NCBI GenBank assembly: GCA_902729315.2
Contig: LR746266.1
Coordinates: 3,358,759 to 3,422,758 of the forward strand
Source: Spirodela intermedia
Taxonomy: Eukaryota > Streptophyta > Magnoliopsida > Alismatales > Araceae
Reading direction: 5' to 3'
DNA length: 64,000 nt
The notes beneath the pieces are model-generated. The model was given only the letters and a program-made list of their open reading frames with translations, ran no database searches and was not told where the DNA came from. Every line of letters starts with the position of its first letter. Within the stretch, counting starts at the first letter, position 1. Below are positions 47,556 to 59,951 of this stretch, piece by piece. The position numbers were made by a program, and so were the translations under genes.

Positions 47556-48789
47556 CACGAGAGCTAGCCAGCGGTTTGCTGATCTTGTCTATTTGACTTT
47601 TGATTTTTTCGATTTAATTAAATGTGAGAAAGTATTACCCAAATCATAACCGGACATTTGTGAGAATCAATTTTCTTTTATATTCTTGTTTGAGCAACCG
47701 TTTTTCGAAATGATCCTCCACCGAATGGTGGTGAAAAGTAACCTGAATGTGAGGCATGTCTCGTTGCTAATAATAGGGAGGTAAAATATGCTGACCATGA
47801 AAAGGAAAAAAGGGGTTCCTATTGTCTAAATTGTTAAGAGTGTATGTGCATCTTTAATCTAAATAGATATTCTGCAATAATATGCTCCATTTGCGCAGTG
47901 TTTAAATTTTATACTTTATTTTTTTAATTATTTTAAATAAAATTTTCATAAACATAAACGTTTCTGGCTCACTCTGCACTGATCCTAGATCTCTACTATT
48001 TATGCAAAAAAAAAAAGGTCCAATTTTGTGTTTCTTGAGATCTAAGTTGCAGAGCCTATTCTGTAAGCGGCCATTTTACATCCGGGTGCCATGTCTCTGC
48101 CCTCTTGCATGTGACAAACAACCCCGCCCGCCTCCCCCACTCTGTCGATAGCTTACTCCAATATTTTTTCTTGATTTGGCAGTCAAATTCCGATATGGGC
48201 AGGTTACTGAGCATGAGCGAACCATCTGTCACAGGTCATGGCTTACTATAAAGATCAGAGACTTATTATCCACGTCATTTGGCCTTTAAAGAATAACAGT
48301 TCAGGCTTGTCCAACAGATTTCCTACGGTTGGGAAACATCTGTTCGCACAGGAGACGACCAAAAAGACGTTCCAGAGTCAACCCACGCGCGAGAGAGTAA
48401 AGCCTTCAAGACCAGATTTCATTATGCACCTGTGGGGATCGTTGGTTCCTAAATCGCTACGCCCAGCTTAGGTCCAACCGCCTGCTAGTCCCTGTTCGTT
48501 CTGGACGCAACGAAACTAGCACAAACCGATTCTTGAGTCACGAGACCCAAGTCGTGATTTCTGCAAAAATCTCGTCTTTTTAAATGATGGAAGTCCATGC
48601 AACGTTATTCTAGAGAGAGAGAGAGAGAGAGATAGAGAGAGAGGAGGGAGGGGGAGAAAGTACTGCAATAAAAGAATAATCAAGGACTCTGTCATCACCC
48701 TAACCAATAATAAACAGCGCAGTAATAAAACCATGATGGGCGAGGGGCACGTCAAAGAGGGCCATAAATTCTCCAAGAAAGCCAAGACG
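47556..48789. other. Intergenic; 3' flank of the yippee-like gene
   Basis: No gene is seen. The (GA)n at 48612-48645 and the following 48650-48780 are the diverged counterpart of the GA tract and 3' leader seen upstream of the PUF genes (TCATCACC followed by AATAATAAACAGCGCA vs AAACGGCGAACTAATAA). No PUF promoter remnant can be recognised to its left. Confidence 0.5.
48612..48645. repeat. (GA)n in the 3' region of the yippee-like gene
   Basis: Interrupted GA run of about 34 bp, 145 nt downstream of the yippee-like stop codon. The orthologous position in the duplicated units carries the 88-bp GA tract. Confidence 0.85.
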
Positions 48790-51700
48790 TCAACCTTCCT
48801 TCATCAGCCTGGCCTTCTCCAGGATATACTTCCCTTCTTTGTATTTCTGGCTCTCCTCAAACGCCTTCTCCTGCAGCATTAACGTTCCATACACACATAT
48901 AAGTGAAGAAGGATGGGCGGAATCTGGGCATGAAGGGCCATTATTATATGTGAATGATCAAATAGGATGGGTTGAGCAGGGACAGAAGTCAATGGGGGAC
49001 GCTCCAGATCGAAACTAACGCAGCTCAGATATAGTCAGGATATGAATCTAAACAAGTCATAGCCGCCCAACTCCACCCCCGAATTCTGAAAGAAAAACCA
49101 GGGCAACCCAACCTGATTTCAATCTTATATGGACACTTTTTGGCCAATTCCAATCCACTCTGAAAAGCATTGGCCAAATCAACTACGATTGGGCTCAGTT
49201 GGATTAGTTCGTGGTTAATCTTTCCAAGTCTACGATCCTAGTTTCATACAATCCTACCAAACTTTGCCTCCTATGTAATATTGTCGACCACTCCATACAG
49301 TGTCTCCTTCCTCAGCTTATTTTCATGGGTATACACCCTTCGGTCAACTGCTTGGACCAACTCAAAAAAAAATCCAGTTTGATTCCAATTTCAATAAGCA
49401 TTTCTCTAAATTTTGGCGCACCTCATGATCACTTTGAACACAATAATCTCGTCTGATGCTTCACCCATCATATGTTGTATCTCACAAATTTCTGCAATAA
49501 TTTCTGCATCCTCTGCCAAGTTAAGCCTATTTCAATAACTCATTTATAATCATCAGAACATAAGACGATTTGAAAAGTGGGGCAACAAGCTAAGAACGAC
49601 ATGTGGTCCTTAAATATCATAGAAAGTTAGGACCAATGTAATAACATATAATTGAAGAATTGCAAGAATCGCTTAGATAAGTTAACATGAAGATTGTGTG
49701 GTCCTTTTCACATCTACAGTATCTAAGAAAATTCTGAAATGTCAGACCCATTATCTATGGTTCCTCTTCCACGTTTTAGGGTTGTAAAATCATAAATACC
49801 AAGCATTTTTGGGACTAAAAGCATCAAACTCTAGACATACCGCAGATTCTCATTTAAAGAGTTCCCATCTCTACCTTCTTCTCCCCTCGCGCCACTCCTA
49901 TTTCACACGCATGTTATGAGTGAAAGCAAACCTAACAAAAAATATTTTCCTGTTTATTCGTTATTCAAGCACCTCTCCAAACACCAATCATCCCACATCC
50001 AGTTGTGTTAGCCGCTACAGATCGGAAGATTCATCATTTCACATGCAACTCCGAAGTTCATGAGATCTGAACCTGCTGCTCAAATATATGTTTTTTTAAA
50101 ACCTCGTTTCCACTTGCAATCTCGTTCCCGCTTGCAATCCCGTTCCCTACTGTCTGACTGATTCCCCAAGACCTTAAACGCACTAATCATTATGTTTCGC
50201 TTACAGAATTCCAATGTTCCTCAGTATATGATTAAAGCCACTCTCCATATAATAAAACAATCTTTTCACTGTCAAGAGGATTTCATTTTAGGAGGGTAAG
50301 AGGTCACTCATCCTCTGTGCTAGGAAGACAATTTCCATCTCCTCATTCTTGCAACTATAATTTCTAGTAATCACATGAAACCAATTAATCATGAAGCACT
50401 TATGTGAAACCATGATCATTGACTTAGTCCAACTCCTACTAGCAGTACTGCTTTTTCATAGCTTTGATCCCTGATGCGCATTAGAAATGACCAATTTAAA
50501 TGAGTCTTTTAAGAGGGTTCGCAAATCAAACTGTGCTATTCTCAACTGTGACCAATTTAAACTGAGTTGCTATGGTCCAACTTAATGCTACCACTTTCCA
50601 TGCCTTAATGGACACCAGAGTGGCTAACCTTTCTGTAGAACAACATTTCGAATAACAAAGACTAATGTTTTTTGCCAGCAAATTGTCAAAGCCTAATTTA
50701 CAGATAGATGGAAATAGTAAACGGCCTAGCATGGGAGACCTAGAGTTTTATGTCTTACCAAAAAATGTCTATAAAAAAAGATCTACACTTTAACGAAGTA
50801 GGAAACTTGAATCTGACCCTTGCAGAATGTATTCTTTATTGTCAGCAGCCCTAAGCTATAGTCAAAAATATTTTGGGACAGCCACAGATGCTAGCTGAAA
50901 TATTCCATATTAAGATTAAGAAAAGCATAAATTTGAACGTATGTACAATAAGGAAGCACATTTATCATTAACACGAGATTTTCCCTGAAAGAGAACATCA
51001 AGAGTTAATAACTTACATATCTCCAACCAAGAATTTGTCGGCAGCTGCTGCAGTAAATATCATTCACCAAGTGCAAACCAGTCAAGAGATGTCGTTCTTC
51101 ATTGGGACCTAAGCAGATGTTCACCCTGAAGTTGTATAACAGTTACAAGGCCAATCTTTCTCAGTTCTAGAAAGTCTGAAAATGAAACATAAATTGTTGT
51201 ACTGTGTCAAATATCAGTTTACATGGGAGAATGTACAGGAGGGAAGGGGAGTCCTAGAATGTGGTCATGTGTTGAAAGACGAATGAATGAAAAATCAGTT
51301 GACAGTTTTTTCCTCCAACTGAGCTCCACACATAGCTTTACTAACGAAACACTTTGCTTATTGCATGGTTCCCTCTTACAACGATCTACCTTAATAAGAG
51401 TAACCGGTCTCAAAAGTGAAGAAACATGAAATATCCGAAGATAATTTCACAATGCAAGAAAGACCGAGAAAGATGTCAGGGAAATTGAGTGGAATGTGAA
51501 CCCGCTTCCCAATAAATGAGACCCATATAGCCCTAACAACAAATAAATTGAAGTTCAAACAAATTTACAAATAAATTGAAGTTCAAACAAATTTACTCGT
51601 TCAAATAGAAAACTGGCTTACACGCAGTCCCTTTCCACTCAGGGACATACGTAGCAATGACCAGCCACATTCATTTTCTCCCCAGAAATATTCATTTTCA

Positions 51701-52808
51701 CTCATGGTATTACAAAAACAGAATTTTGCCGCACAACAACTCACGCTCACTTTCAAGCATGAATATAGTTAGTGAGAATCATCAGCAACATGCTCTCATC
51801 TCACGAATGCACCATTGGTAACGACATGAAGCATGTGGACATTTATGTAACAAGGCAGTACAGAAACTACCAGTAAAACCAAAGAGATCATAGCAGAGCT
51901 CTTTTTTCTAAATTAACTGCAACAAGCGAATGGCACGTATCTCCCTCTCCCAACCTGAAAGAACACTAAAACATGATGGAAAGCAACCAACGGTTCAATC
52001 ATTATGCTTTGACGCAGGGAACGACTACATTTTATCCCCCTGGCAGCAATTACGGCTAATTCTGAGATTTTGCAACACATTAACTAGGCCATCAAAGTGG
52101 CATTGTTCATCCTCCACACTGACATCTTATGGTTCATTCGTATCTTTGAGATTACATGAACATTATATCATGAGCGGAGAACGATGTATCACTTTCACAG
52201 CATTGCTTGCGTCTATTTACAAATATATTCATCGAACTTGAATCAGATCTACAACAATCTGTTCCGTAATAAGCCAGACTCAAGCACGTACAACTTTTAT
52301 TCATACTGGCTCTATGATAGTGGGCCAAAAAAGCGAAATTTTACAGTATCAACTTTCCATGGACAAATTCCCTAGATTGCCACCGATGGGAATGCACGGC
52401 TCTTTCATTCCAGGCTTCAGGCTTACCTTCTTTTCCCCATCTCACCCCACCACACGCCCTCCAACAACGGAATTAGCAGAAATATTTCGATCTTAAAACC
52501 GAAGCCAGAGCGACGACTATAGCCCAATGTCTATTTACGAGAACCGAGCACGAGAACGGAGAAATTACAATCTGAAAAGGAGAGAATGAATGTCCTTGTT
52601 TGGGTGTATGCGTAGGAGAAGGGAGGTTGTGAGAGTCCTGGAATATAAGGAGAGGAGATGCTCACACTTTCTTGAAGAGGTAGGCCCGCCCGTAACGCCC
52701 GTGGAAGTCCTTCGAGATGACGGCATCGCGAGCGGCCAATTGCGCACTGCAGCTTCTGCACTTGAAGACCTTGGGACCCGGCAGCGATTCCAAGAATATC
52801 AAACCCAT
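48790..52808 (-). CDS. Yippee-like zinc-binding protein (three short exons)
   Basis: Exons on the minus strand, 52666-52808, 51017-51125 and 48790-48870, give 333 nt (110 aa) with phases 2 and 0. The introns are 1540 and 2146 bp, so no long open frame marks the gene. Exon 1 reads [20 protein letters not shown] and [17 protein letters not shown]. Exon 2 reads [20 protein letters not shown] and [15 protein letters not shown]. Exon 3 reads [20 protein letters not shown] and ends RLMKEG. Cysteines 17, 20, 73 and 76 give exactly C-X2-C-X52-C-X2-C, the family zinc signature, and SQKYKEGK is the most conserved family motif. Splice sites are canonical (GT/GTGAGC, TAT/GTAAGT, CTGCAG/GAG). Yippee proteins form a cereblon-like zinc fold; the related YPEL5 type is tied to CTLH E3 ligases. 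The role of plant members is poorly known. Divergent from the WRKY gene. Confidence 0.93.
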
Positions 52809-54213
52809 CTACTCGTCTCCACCTCCTTGATCACCGATCCGGCTCCCATCCGCCAAACCCTAACCTCGAGGGGGCAAACCGCTCCGTCAATCACCCCCTA
52901 CCAGAGCCAATCATCCAGTGGGAATCCCTAGGACAGACAACAACAAGATCCCCTGTCTTGAAACTCAAGAATACCAGGGAAGAACCGAGATAAAGCAGCA
53001 GCTTCCCCCTTCCTCCTCCCACCCTCGGCACGCTGAGTTGGACGGAATGCTCTACGTGGCGATCGCAGTTGCGCAACTGCGTTGTGCGCTGTCGTAGGGC
53101 GAGCGATCCGGCTGTCCACCATGCGAACGCGGAGCTTCTCCCTCTTTCTCCGTTGCCGTTTTCTCGGTGACGCAGCGGGGTCATGTGACCTCCCGGTGTG
53201 GATACCTCCCATAAGCGGACCGGAGAGTCCAGGCTCACGCCCACCTACACACGGGTCGGAACGCTTTCTTCGAGCTCCTTCAACTCATCGCCGGCGACCT
53301 CCCGGCCCTTCCCTTCACCAACTCCCCCCGCCCCACCCCCCCCCACCACCACCACCTGGGGCTTCTACTCGCAACTCGACCACCGACGGAGAATCCCACC
53401 GCCACATTCACCATCTCCCCTCCCCACCGCCGTGGTGCCGGCGGCCTCTCTCTCTCTCTCTCTCTCCACTTCTTCCTGATCTTCGTTGGCGCGGCGAGCT
53501 CAGCCACCTCGCCGCCGCCGCCTCCGGAGACTCGCCGGAAAGTCGCAGCAGCATTGGGAGGACCGGCTGGCCCTCGCTCCGCCGGACCTTCGCCTGGGCT
53601 AGGAAAGCCCAGCCTCAACCTTGGAGAGGCCACCGGTTTTCCCGCCTCCACATTTATTATCCATATAAGAGAACTATTTTAATATAAATCTTCAAATAAA
53701 ATTTCTAAAAGCGTAATTAGGGGCCATAAGTGTCCGTATATCTACCGACCGATCGATCCACGCAGCAGAGGTAGGATCTCAGGTGGCACGTCAGAAAGAA
53801 CGTGAAAGAAACCGTGTCACTGCGAACGTTCCTTTCCGTGCACTGCGCCACTCACCCATCCCTTGGTACCATCTTGTGACGAAAGCTGGGCCCACTGACT
53901 TTAATTGAGTCGATCGTTGTCTCAGAGTTTGGGTCCCACCGATTAGGTTATGGCCAATTTACCCTCATCCTCATCTACTATTGTGGAGGGGTATTTTGGG
54001 CATCTACGGACCTGATAGACTCTTAATCAAGTCAAGTCAACGTGGGCCGACATAGCTGAGGCCGCAAACGGACAAATCTGGAGCCATCGCCGGCGGAAAA
54101 CAGGAAGAGGAAAGCTGCCGTAGCCACCAGTCTGCAGTTTCCACTCACACACTCACTTCCCCCCCGCTGGCGGCGGAGGCTCCCCTCGGTGCCTTCTCCG
54201 TCTGCCTCGCAAA
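52809..54213. other. Divergent promoter region between yippee-like (-) and WRKY (+) genes
   Basis: About 1.4 kb holding both starts. The 53090-53660 part is GC-rich and strongly C/CT-biased (poly-C/CAC block at about 53331-53360, CT run at 53448-53466). Open frames on both strands (for example 53082-53687 +, 53280-53651 -) are Pro/Ser/Arg-rich with no recognisable domain. They may be leader exon, a non-coding transcript or chance. Confidence 0.5.
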
Positions 54214-57200
54214 ATGCTGGAGAATCTGATCTCGGAGCTGCGGAGTTCTGTCCCCGGAGCGGCGGTGGGGGAGCTCCGGGGCCCCGGAGCGGCGAGTTTT
54301 GAGGGTTTCGAAAACGCGATCGCCAGTGCCTCGGGGGACGAAGAAGTGTTCCCGAGGGTGGGCTCCGCCGATGCCGCGTCGGTCCTGGGGGCAAGGTACA
54401 AGTCACTGTCGCCGGCGCGGCTCCTCATCTCGTCGCGGGCACCTTGCCTTACGATTCCGCCGGGGATCAGCCCTACCACTCTGCTCGAATCACCGGTGCT
54501 GCTGACGAACGTCAAGGTCTGTTTAGGCTTCCTCTTAGTCCTTGTGATTTTTTGTAATTTTGCGGGATTCGGTTAATCTGGTACTTACTCGTGTTTCTTC
54601 GTATAATATTCCTCTTCCGTGAGAAAATACGAGATTCTTGTTGGTGAGGTTTCTCCATGACCCTCTGCTTTCTAATTTTAGTATATTGGGGTAAGGATAT
54701 TACACTCATTTCAATTAAAAACTATTTTTATGATATAATTCGTTAGCATAATTTTTATGAATTTCCAGGAAATAAAGTGGAAAAATGTAGGGAAAAATCG
54801 TTCTGGTTTTACACTACGGTTTTATTGACCCTGTCTGTAGACCTTACAAGGTCCTTCGTAACATGCATTATTATCTTCTTACAGATGGTTTTAGTTTACT
54901 ATAAACTATAACATGTGACGGAAAGAAATGGGGAACGTAATCGGCTGGCATGTAGATGCCACTTATCTTTTTGTTTTATTGTTCCCTCTGTAGTCTAGTT
55001 AGCCTTAGCTCTCAGCTGCTTGTAAGCACTTCCATGTGGCAATGGGCACCTCTCTGATGTGGACCCTTTTGGGAATCTTGTGGGACACCATTTTTCTTTG
55101 ACCCGTCTTGAGAGAACTATGAAGGGTCAATGTGCCACAATAGTTGATCTAATGTTTCATGAAGCATGATTTTGATGATTTCATGGAGACGAATAATATT
55201 CGTCGTGATCAAGTTGTTCCATCCCATGGGTCACACATTCTGTGCCAATAATACTTGGAAAACCTGTTGGCTACCTCCTCCATCATCTAGCTATCACGTA
55301 TTTACTTCCGTCTATTTATCTATGTCTATCTACAATGTGCTCTTACCTATGTCTATTTCTATATGTATATACCAATGTGCATATATATATATATATCTTG
55401 TGCTTTCCCTTACTTTGCATTCAGTTGCTTACTTGGTCTGCTTTTTCTCGCCTGCAGGCTGAACCATCCCCAACTACCGGAACCTTCACCATGCCATTGC
55501 TCGCAAACATTGTGGTTTGTTCGAAGAGATTGTCTTCTCCAAGGAGCATTTCCAATAACACTATACATGATGAGCGAAAGAGTGTCAGCTTCGAAGTTGA
55601 ACACTGTACAACGTCAGGCACATCACTGTCGGGCACTACGGTAATTCATCATTTTGGCATTCAATTCGGGATGTTCTTTGTAATTATGTCAGAACCAGAA
55701 AATTATGGCCATGCAAAATTACTGACCGTATTTTTAGTCGACTGATACTCAAAATTCCAGAACGAATGCGTGTGTGCCAATTAGTTATACTGTCATATAC
55801 TCTCAGCTACATGTTGACCATTCTGTCACATGCTACTATTGTGTGTACCTCGGATTTTATGCCTGTTTTATTCCAAAATTCAGAGTTCAATGCATTCGTC
55901 TGCTGCCTCGAAAATCAGTGAGCACGGTATTATGTCATCTACTACATCCAGAGTTCGAAGGTTTCATCTCTTTCGACTTATTAAAAGGCTCACTAATAAA
56001 AATTGTCTAGATTCGTCTCAACCGTTCCCTCAGCTTCTCTGTTTGATAGGAATAGATTTATGTGAAGATGCTTTTTTAAAAGATAAGACCAGTATTTTAC
56101 TGGTCTAGTGACTGATAGAGTTGCGAATTAACATGTATTTTTTTTCAAGTCACATAGTCCAAGTCAAGTCATGTGAATCAGAAGACCAAAAGTAATGATC
56201 TGGAACAGTTTTATCCCATGGTCTGTTCCCACTGGGAGTCTTTACCCCTTTAGTATGCAATCGCCTTCTCATTTTTTGTAAAGTTAATTCATCATAGTTG
56301 ACCTTAATTTCAATGAATTCTTGTTTACTCTTTGTTCCAAGAAACAAATTTAATCCTCATTGTTAAAGTACAACTATGAAATTGCATGGGGTGATATAGT
56401 GCTATTAGTTGCCTAACACCTTAAATCTTCCTGAAGGTTGTCTCCATAGAACAAAAATCAGAAACTTTGTCACAAGCCAACTGTGTGGATCAATCTCGTA
56501 CACGTAACATGTCATATTCAGTTAGTTCAGAGAGTGTAGTAGTCGCTTCAAATGAATTGTCCCTCGTTGTTGCTAAACCAGCAATACCAGAACATGGGGG
56601 AGCGAGTACTACAATTAGTGAACATGTTCCTAATGTGCCGCAGCTAGTAAACGCCATAGATAATGGGGTTGAAACAACAACTAGCCAGAAAGAACACGAA
56701 CATATGACTATGGCTGAGAAAGCATCAGAAGATGGGTACAATTGGCGAAAGTACGGACAGAAGCATGTAAAAGGAAGTGAATTTCCCCGGAGTTACTACA
56801 AATGCACTCATGCCAACTGTCCGATGAAAAAGATGTTGGAACGGACTCATGATGGACAGATTACTGAGATTATCTACCGAGGTCAGCATGATCATCCTAA
56901 GCCTCAACCCAATCGTCGATTTGCAGTTGGTGCTGTTCTTTGTAGCCAAGGAGGAGAGAAATCTGAAGGATTCTCCTCATTAACCACTGGTGAAGGTAAG
57001 ACTATTTTTTGGTATGTTATTTTTCACTCTATATTTCCTCCTGGAAATGACTTTGCGTGTAACAACCGCAGCCAAGCCATCAAATGGACAAGGCCAGGCA
57101 TCTTACTCCACTGATCCCAATGTTATAACAGAGTTTTCCTCTGTCTCAGCAAATGATGGCGATTTAGAAGGCGCTTGTGTGCAACCCATTGATGCTGTTG

Positions 57201-59089
57201 GTGACCATGCTGATGACGATCCAGAGTCTAAGCGCAGGTGGTTTATTATATCCATTTTCCAACATTTTATATTATGTAGGTTTATTAACTGTGAAGTAAC
57301 TGAAGCAGGAGGAAAGATGGTATCACTGTTGACATTTCCACGATGGGTAAAACAGCCCAACCACGTGTTGTCGTGCAAACACTGAGTGAAGTGGATATAT
57401 TGGATGATGGATACCGTTGGCGCAAATATGGGCAGAAAGTGGTGAAGGGGAACCCAAACCCCAGGTATGTATTAGTTCATAAGATGCAATTAACTGATGT
57501 GTTTTTTTATTGGTTCAATTTTCCACCTTTTTTTGTCATCTATTCTTTTATGTGCATGGGCAACTTGTTCAGCATTGTTGACAATATTTCTTCTAGCAGC
57601 TCAATTGTGTAGAGATTATTCTGTCTTCCAAATTTTGAATGATTTAAGTTAGGTACGGTTGGTGACATTGAGAATAAGTGACAACACAGCCTTGGAAAAA
57701 ACAATGTGGGCATTCGTAGCCATATACTTAGTTGTGCATATATGTGTTTCCACGGATCGTGCTCGAGATTTTCAGTGATAAGTTTTAATGCTTAAATTTA
57801 AAATTTAGATGCTTGATTAAATCATAATTCCTGTGTAATTTCATTTTTTAGATACGCTTTTTGGACCCAGTCTCACAAACGCTTAACGTTACGGGAGGTC
57901 CATTCTCCTTCTCTTTCTGAAACATGGAAATTTCTGTCAGATTCTTGTGCCTGAGATAATGTTTTCCTCGAGATAAGGGAAGTTTTTGTGCAGGTTTCAC
58001 CCTTTTATTTTGTTTTATCCGTAAATATCTGTTCTCCCTAGTCATCAAGTTAGTGCTATTGGGTTCCTCCATCATGTATTACTGAATTATTTGGACTTTT
58101 TCTAAATGTCGATATGTGGAAACTTAGTGCTCTAGTATTTACTGCATAATTAATTATCCAATTAACTGTACTGCTGAATGACTTCTTGTTCTGGTTGTTA
58201 ATTCTGGCTGTGCATACTATTGGAGCTACGAGTTGCTAAGTAGCTATCTCGCATCCGGGTTATGAGTATCCCCATTGTTAGTAAATAATATCCTCTAACT
58301 ATGTTATGATCGAGAGAAGAGTGGTGCCCAATACCATATTCATTTTCTGATCGTAAATAGTGAACCCCAGTTGTCACCCGTCTAATGCAAATAATAGAAG
58401 TGGAAAGACTACTAAATTTTCACCCACTTCGATGTCATATTTCGATTCTTCAAGTGTCGGATGCTACCACAGTCATATGCCTCTGCTGATGATGTTCATC
58501 TGCCAATGGCAGGAGCTATTACAAATGCACAAATGCAGGATGCCCGGTTAGAAAACACGTGGAGAGGGCATCCCATGATCCTAAAGCAGTCATAACCACG
58601 TACGAAGGGAAGCACAACCACGATGTCCCTGCTTCAAGGACCAGTGGCCATGACACAGGTGCAGCAGTGTCTGCAAATGAGTGCACTGTTCTCAACAGTC
58701 AACCTTCAGTGGCTACCAACGGCATCATATCAACCTACGACGCCATGAGAGTGATTTCCGATCAGTACGAACAGATGGAAGAGAGCGACACGATCAGCCT
58801 GGACCTTGGAGTCGGGTTGAGCCCGAGATACGAGGGCAGACCTGGCGAGAAACTACAGATGCCCGAGCCCAATCAAAGTCAGAATCGTGATCTACAGATC
58901 GCTCGTCCTGGTTGCAATTCTACAGTGATGCAGCCAGCCTTGGGCCTGCCATATTACGGTGACCCCAGTCTTGGAGCAGAGAGCTTCAGACGTGTTGAGG
59001 ACACAGCAGAAAGCTTCACCTTCAAGACTCTTCCATTGAGTCACCCATCATATGAAGCAAGCGTGAGAAGATTACTTATGGGTCCGTAA
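54214..59089 (+). CDS. Group I WRKY transcription factor (two WRKY domains, WRKY20/WRKY2-like)
   Basis: Six exons, 54214-54516, 55458-55640, 56437-56995, 57072-57237, 57309-57464 and 58513-59089, give 1944 nt (647 aa), all in phase. The N terminus has a Ser/Pro-rich activation segment ending [19 protein letters not shown], a possible MAPK-docked SP cluster typical of group I. The first WRKY domain (exon 3) reads [20 protein letters not shown] with C-X4-C and HDH zinc ligands. A basic KRRRKDG stretch precedes the second domain, split by an intron at the conserved PNPR/S site: [20 protein letters not shown], then [20 protein letters not shown] and [11 protein letters not shown]. The C terminus carries an LDLGVGL motif. 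It binds W-box DNA in the nucleus; roles by analogy lie in development or stress. I favour the WRKY20/2 clade from memory of the domain sequence. Exact orthology is untested. Confidence 0.95.
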
Positions 59090-59951
59090 ATTCTCGAGTC
59101 ACACTGTTCATTGTGTTCGTCATTCTTGCTCCTTACTGATCCTGTTGTGGCTTTGAAAAAAATAATCGCTGAATAAAGGCGCTGGGAACGCTGCAGAAAG
59201 CAACCCCCCCCCCCTCCCCCGCCCCCCGCGTGCCATAACTGTTTTGACCCAGTTCTCCTACTTCAGGTGGAGAATGCCAGTCTTTTGGCTGGCTACATAG
59301 TCAACGTAGTGGGCCAGCATCTTTGAACTGCTGACCGGAGTTTGTCACATAACTTTGGCCGTCACTATGTATCCTCTTTACTCCTCTCATTGGTGCTCCA
59401 GATGAACTGGAACTATGTTCATTTCACACTCATGCGGATGTGGATGTGGGTTGGCGGCTGGTTCGAAACCTTTTAGTTTTTTCCCTTCATTTCTAACTCC
59501 GATAACCTCTCCTGTCGTCATGTTCTTGTTCTGTGCCGCAGTCTTCTTGGTGAACTGAAGTTTTCAACTAATTGGCAAGTATTATTTTTGGGATTAAATT
59601 GTTCTTCGGCAGCTCATCGCCAAATCATCTCTGATCGTTCTGTTTGATATGCGGTATGTCTTGCCGGAGTTAAGTCAGAACTGGAGATCGGGGTCAAAAT
59701 CGTTTTGTCCGCCAGCGCAACCTGCAAATGAAATGAATGACATGAAGAGAAGGGGGAAAGACTTCAGACAGCAACTCATCCCATCATCTGGAAGCTAGCA
59801 TTAGATTTAGGAGTGGTTAAGTTTTTGGAACCCAGAGGGGGGTTTGCTACCTATAACAGATACTTAATCCAGTAACATACTGATATTAATGTCCTAAATT
59901 AGCAACGATTAAAGAAGAAAAGCAAACAGATAAGTTCATCGGACTGGGACT
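59090..59951. other. Convergent 3' region of WRKY (+) and GRAS (-) genes
   Basis: No gene is seen. Includes a poly-C stretch at about 59205-59227. Presumed 3' leaders of both genes. Confidence 0.5.

Noticed and set aside
53082-53687. 201-codon Pro/Ser-rich open frame
   Set aside because: Starts from a non-ATG codon in the longest form, has low-complexity composition, competing frames on both strands and no recognisable domain.
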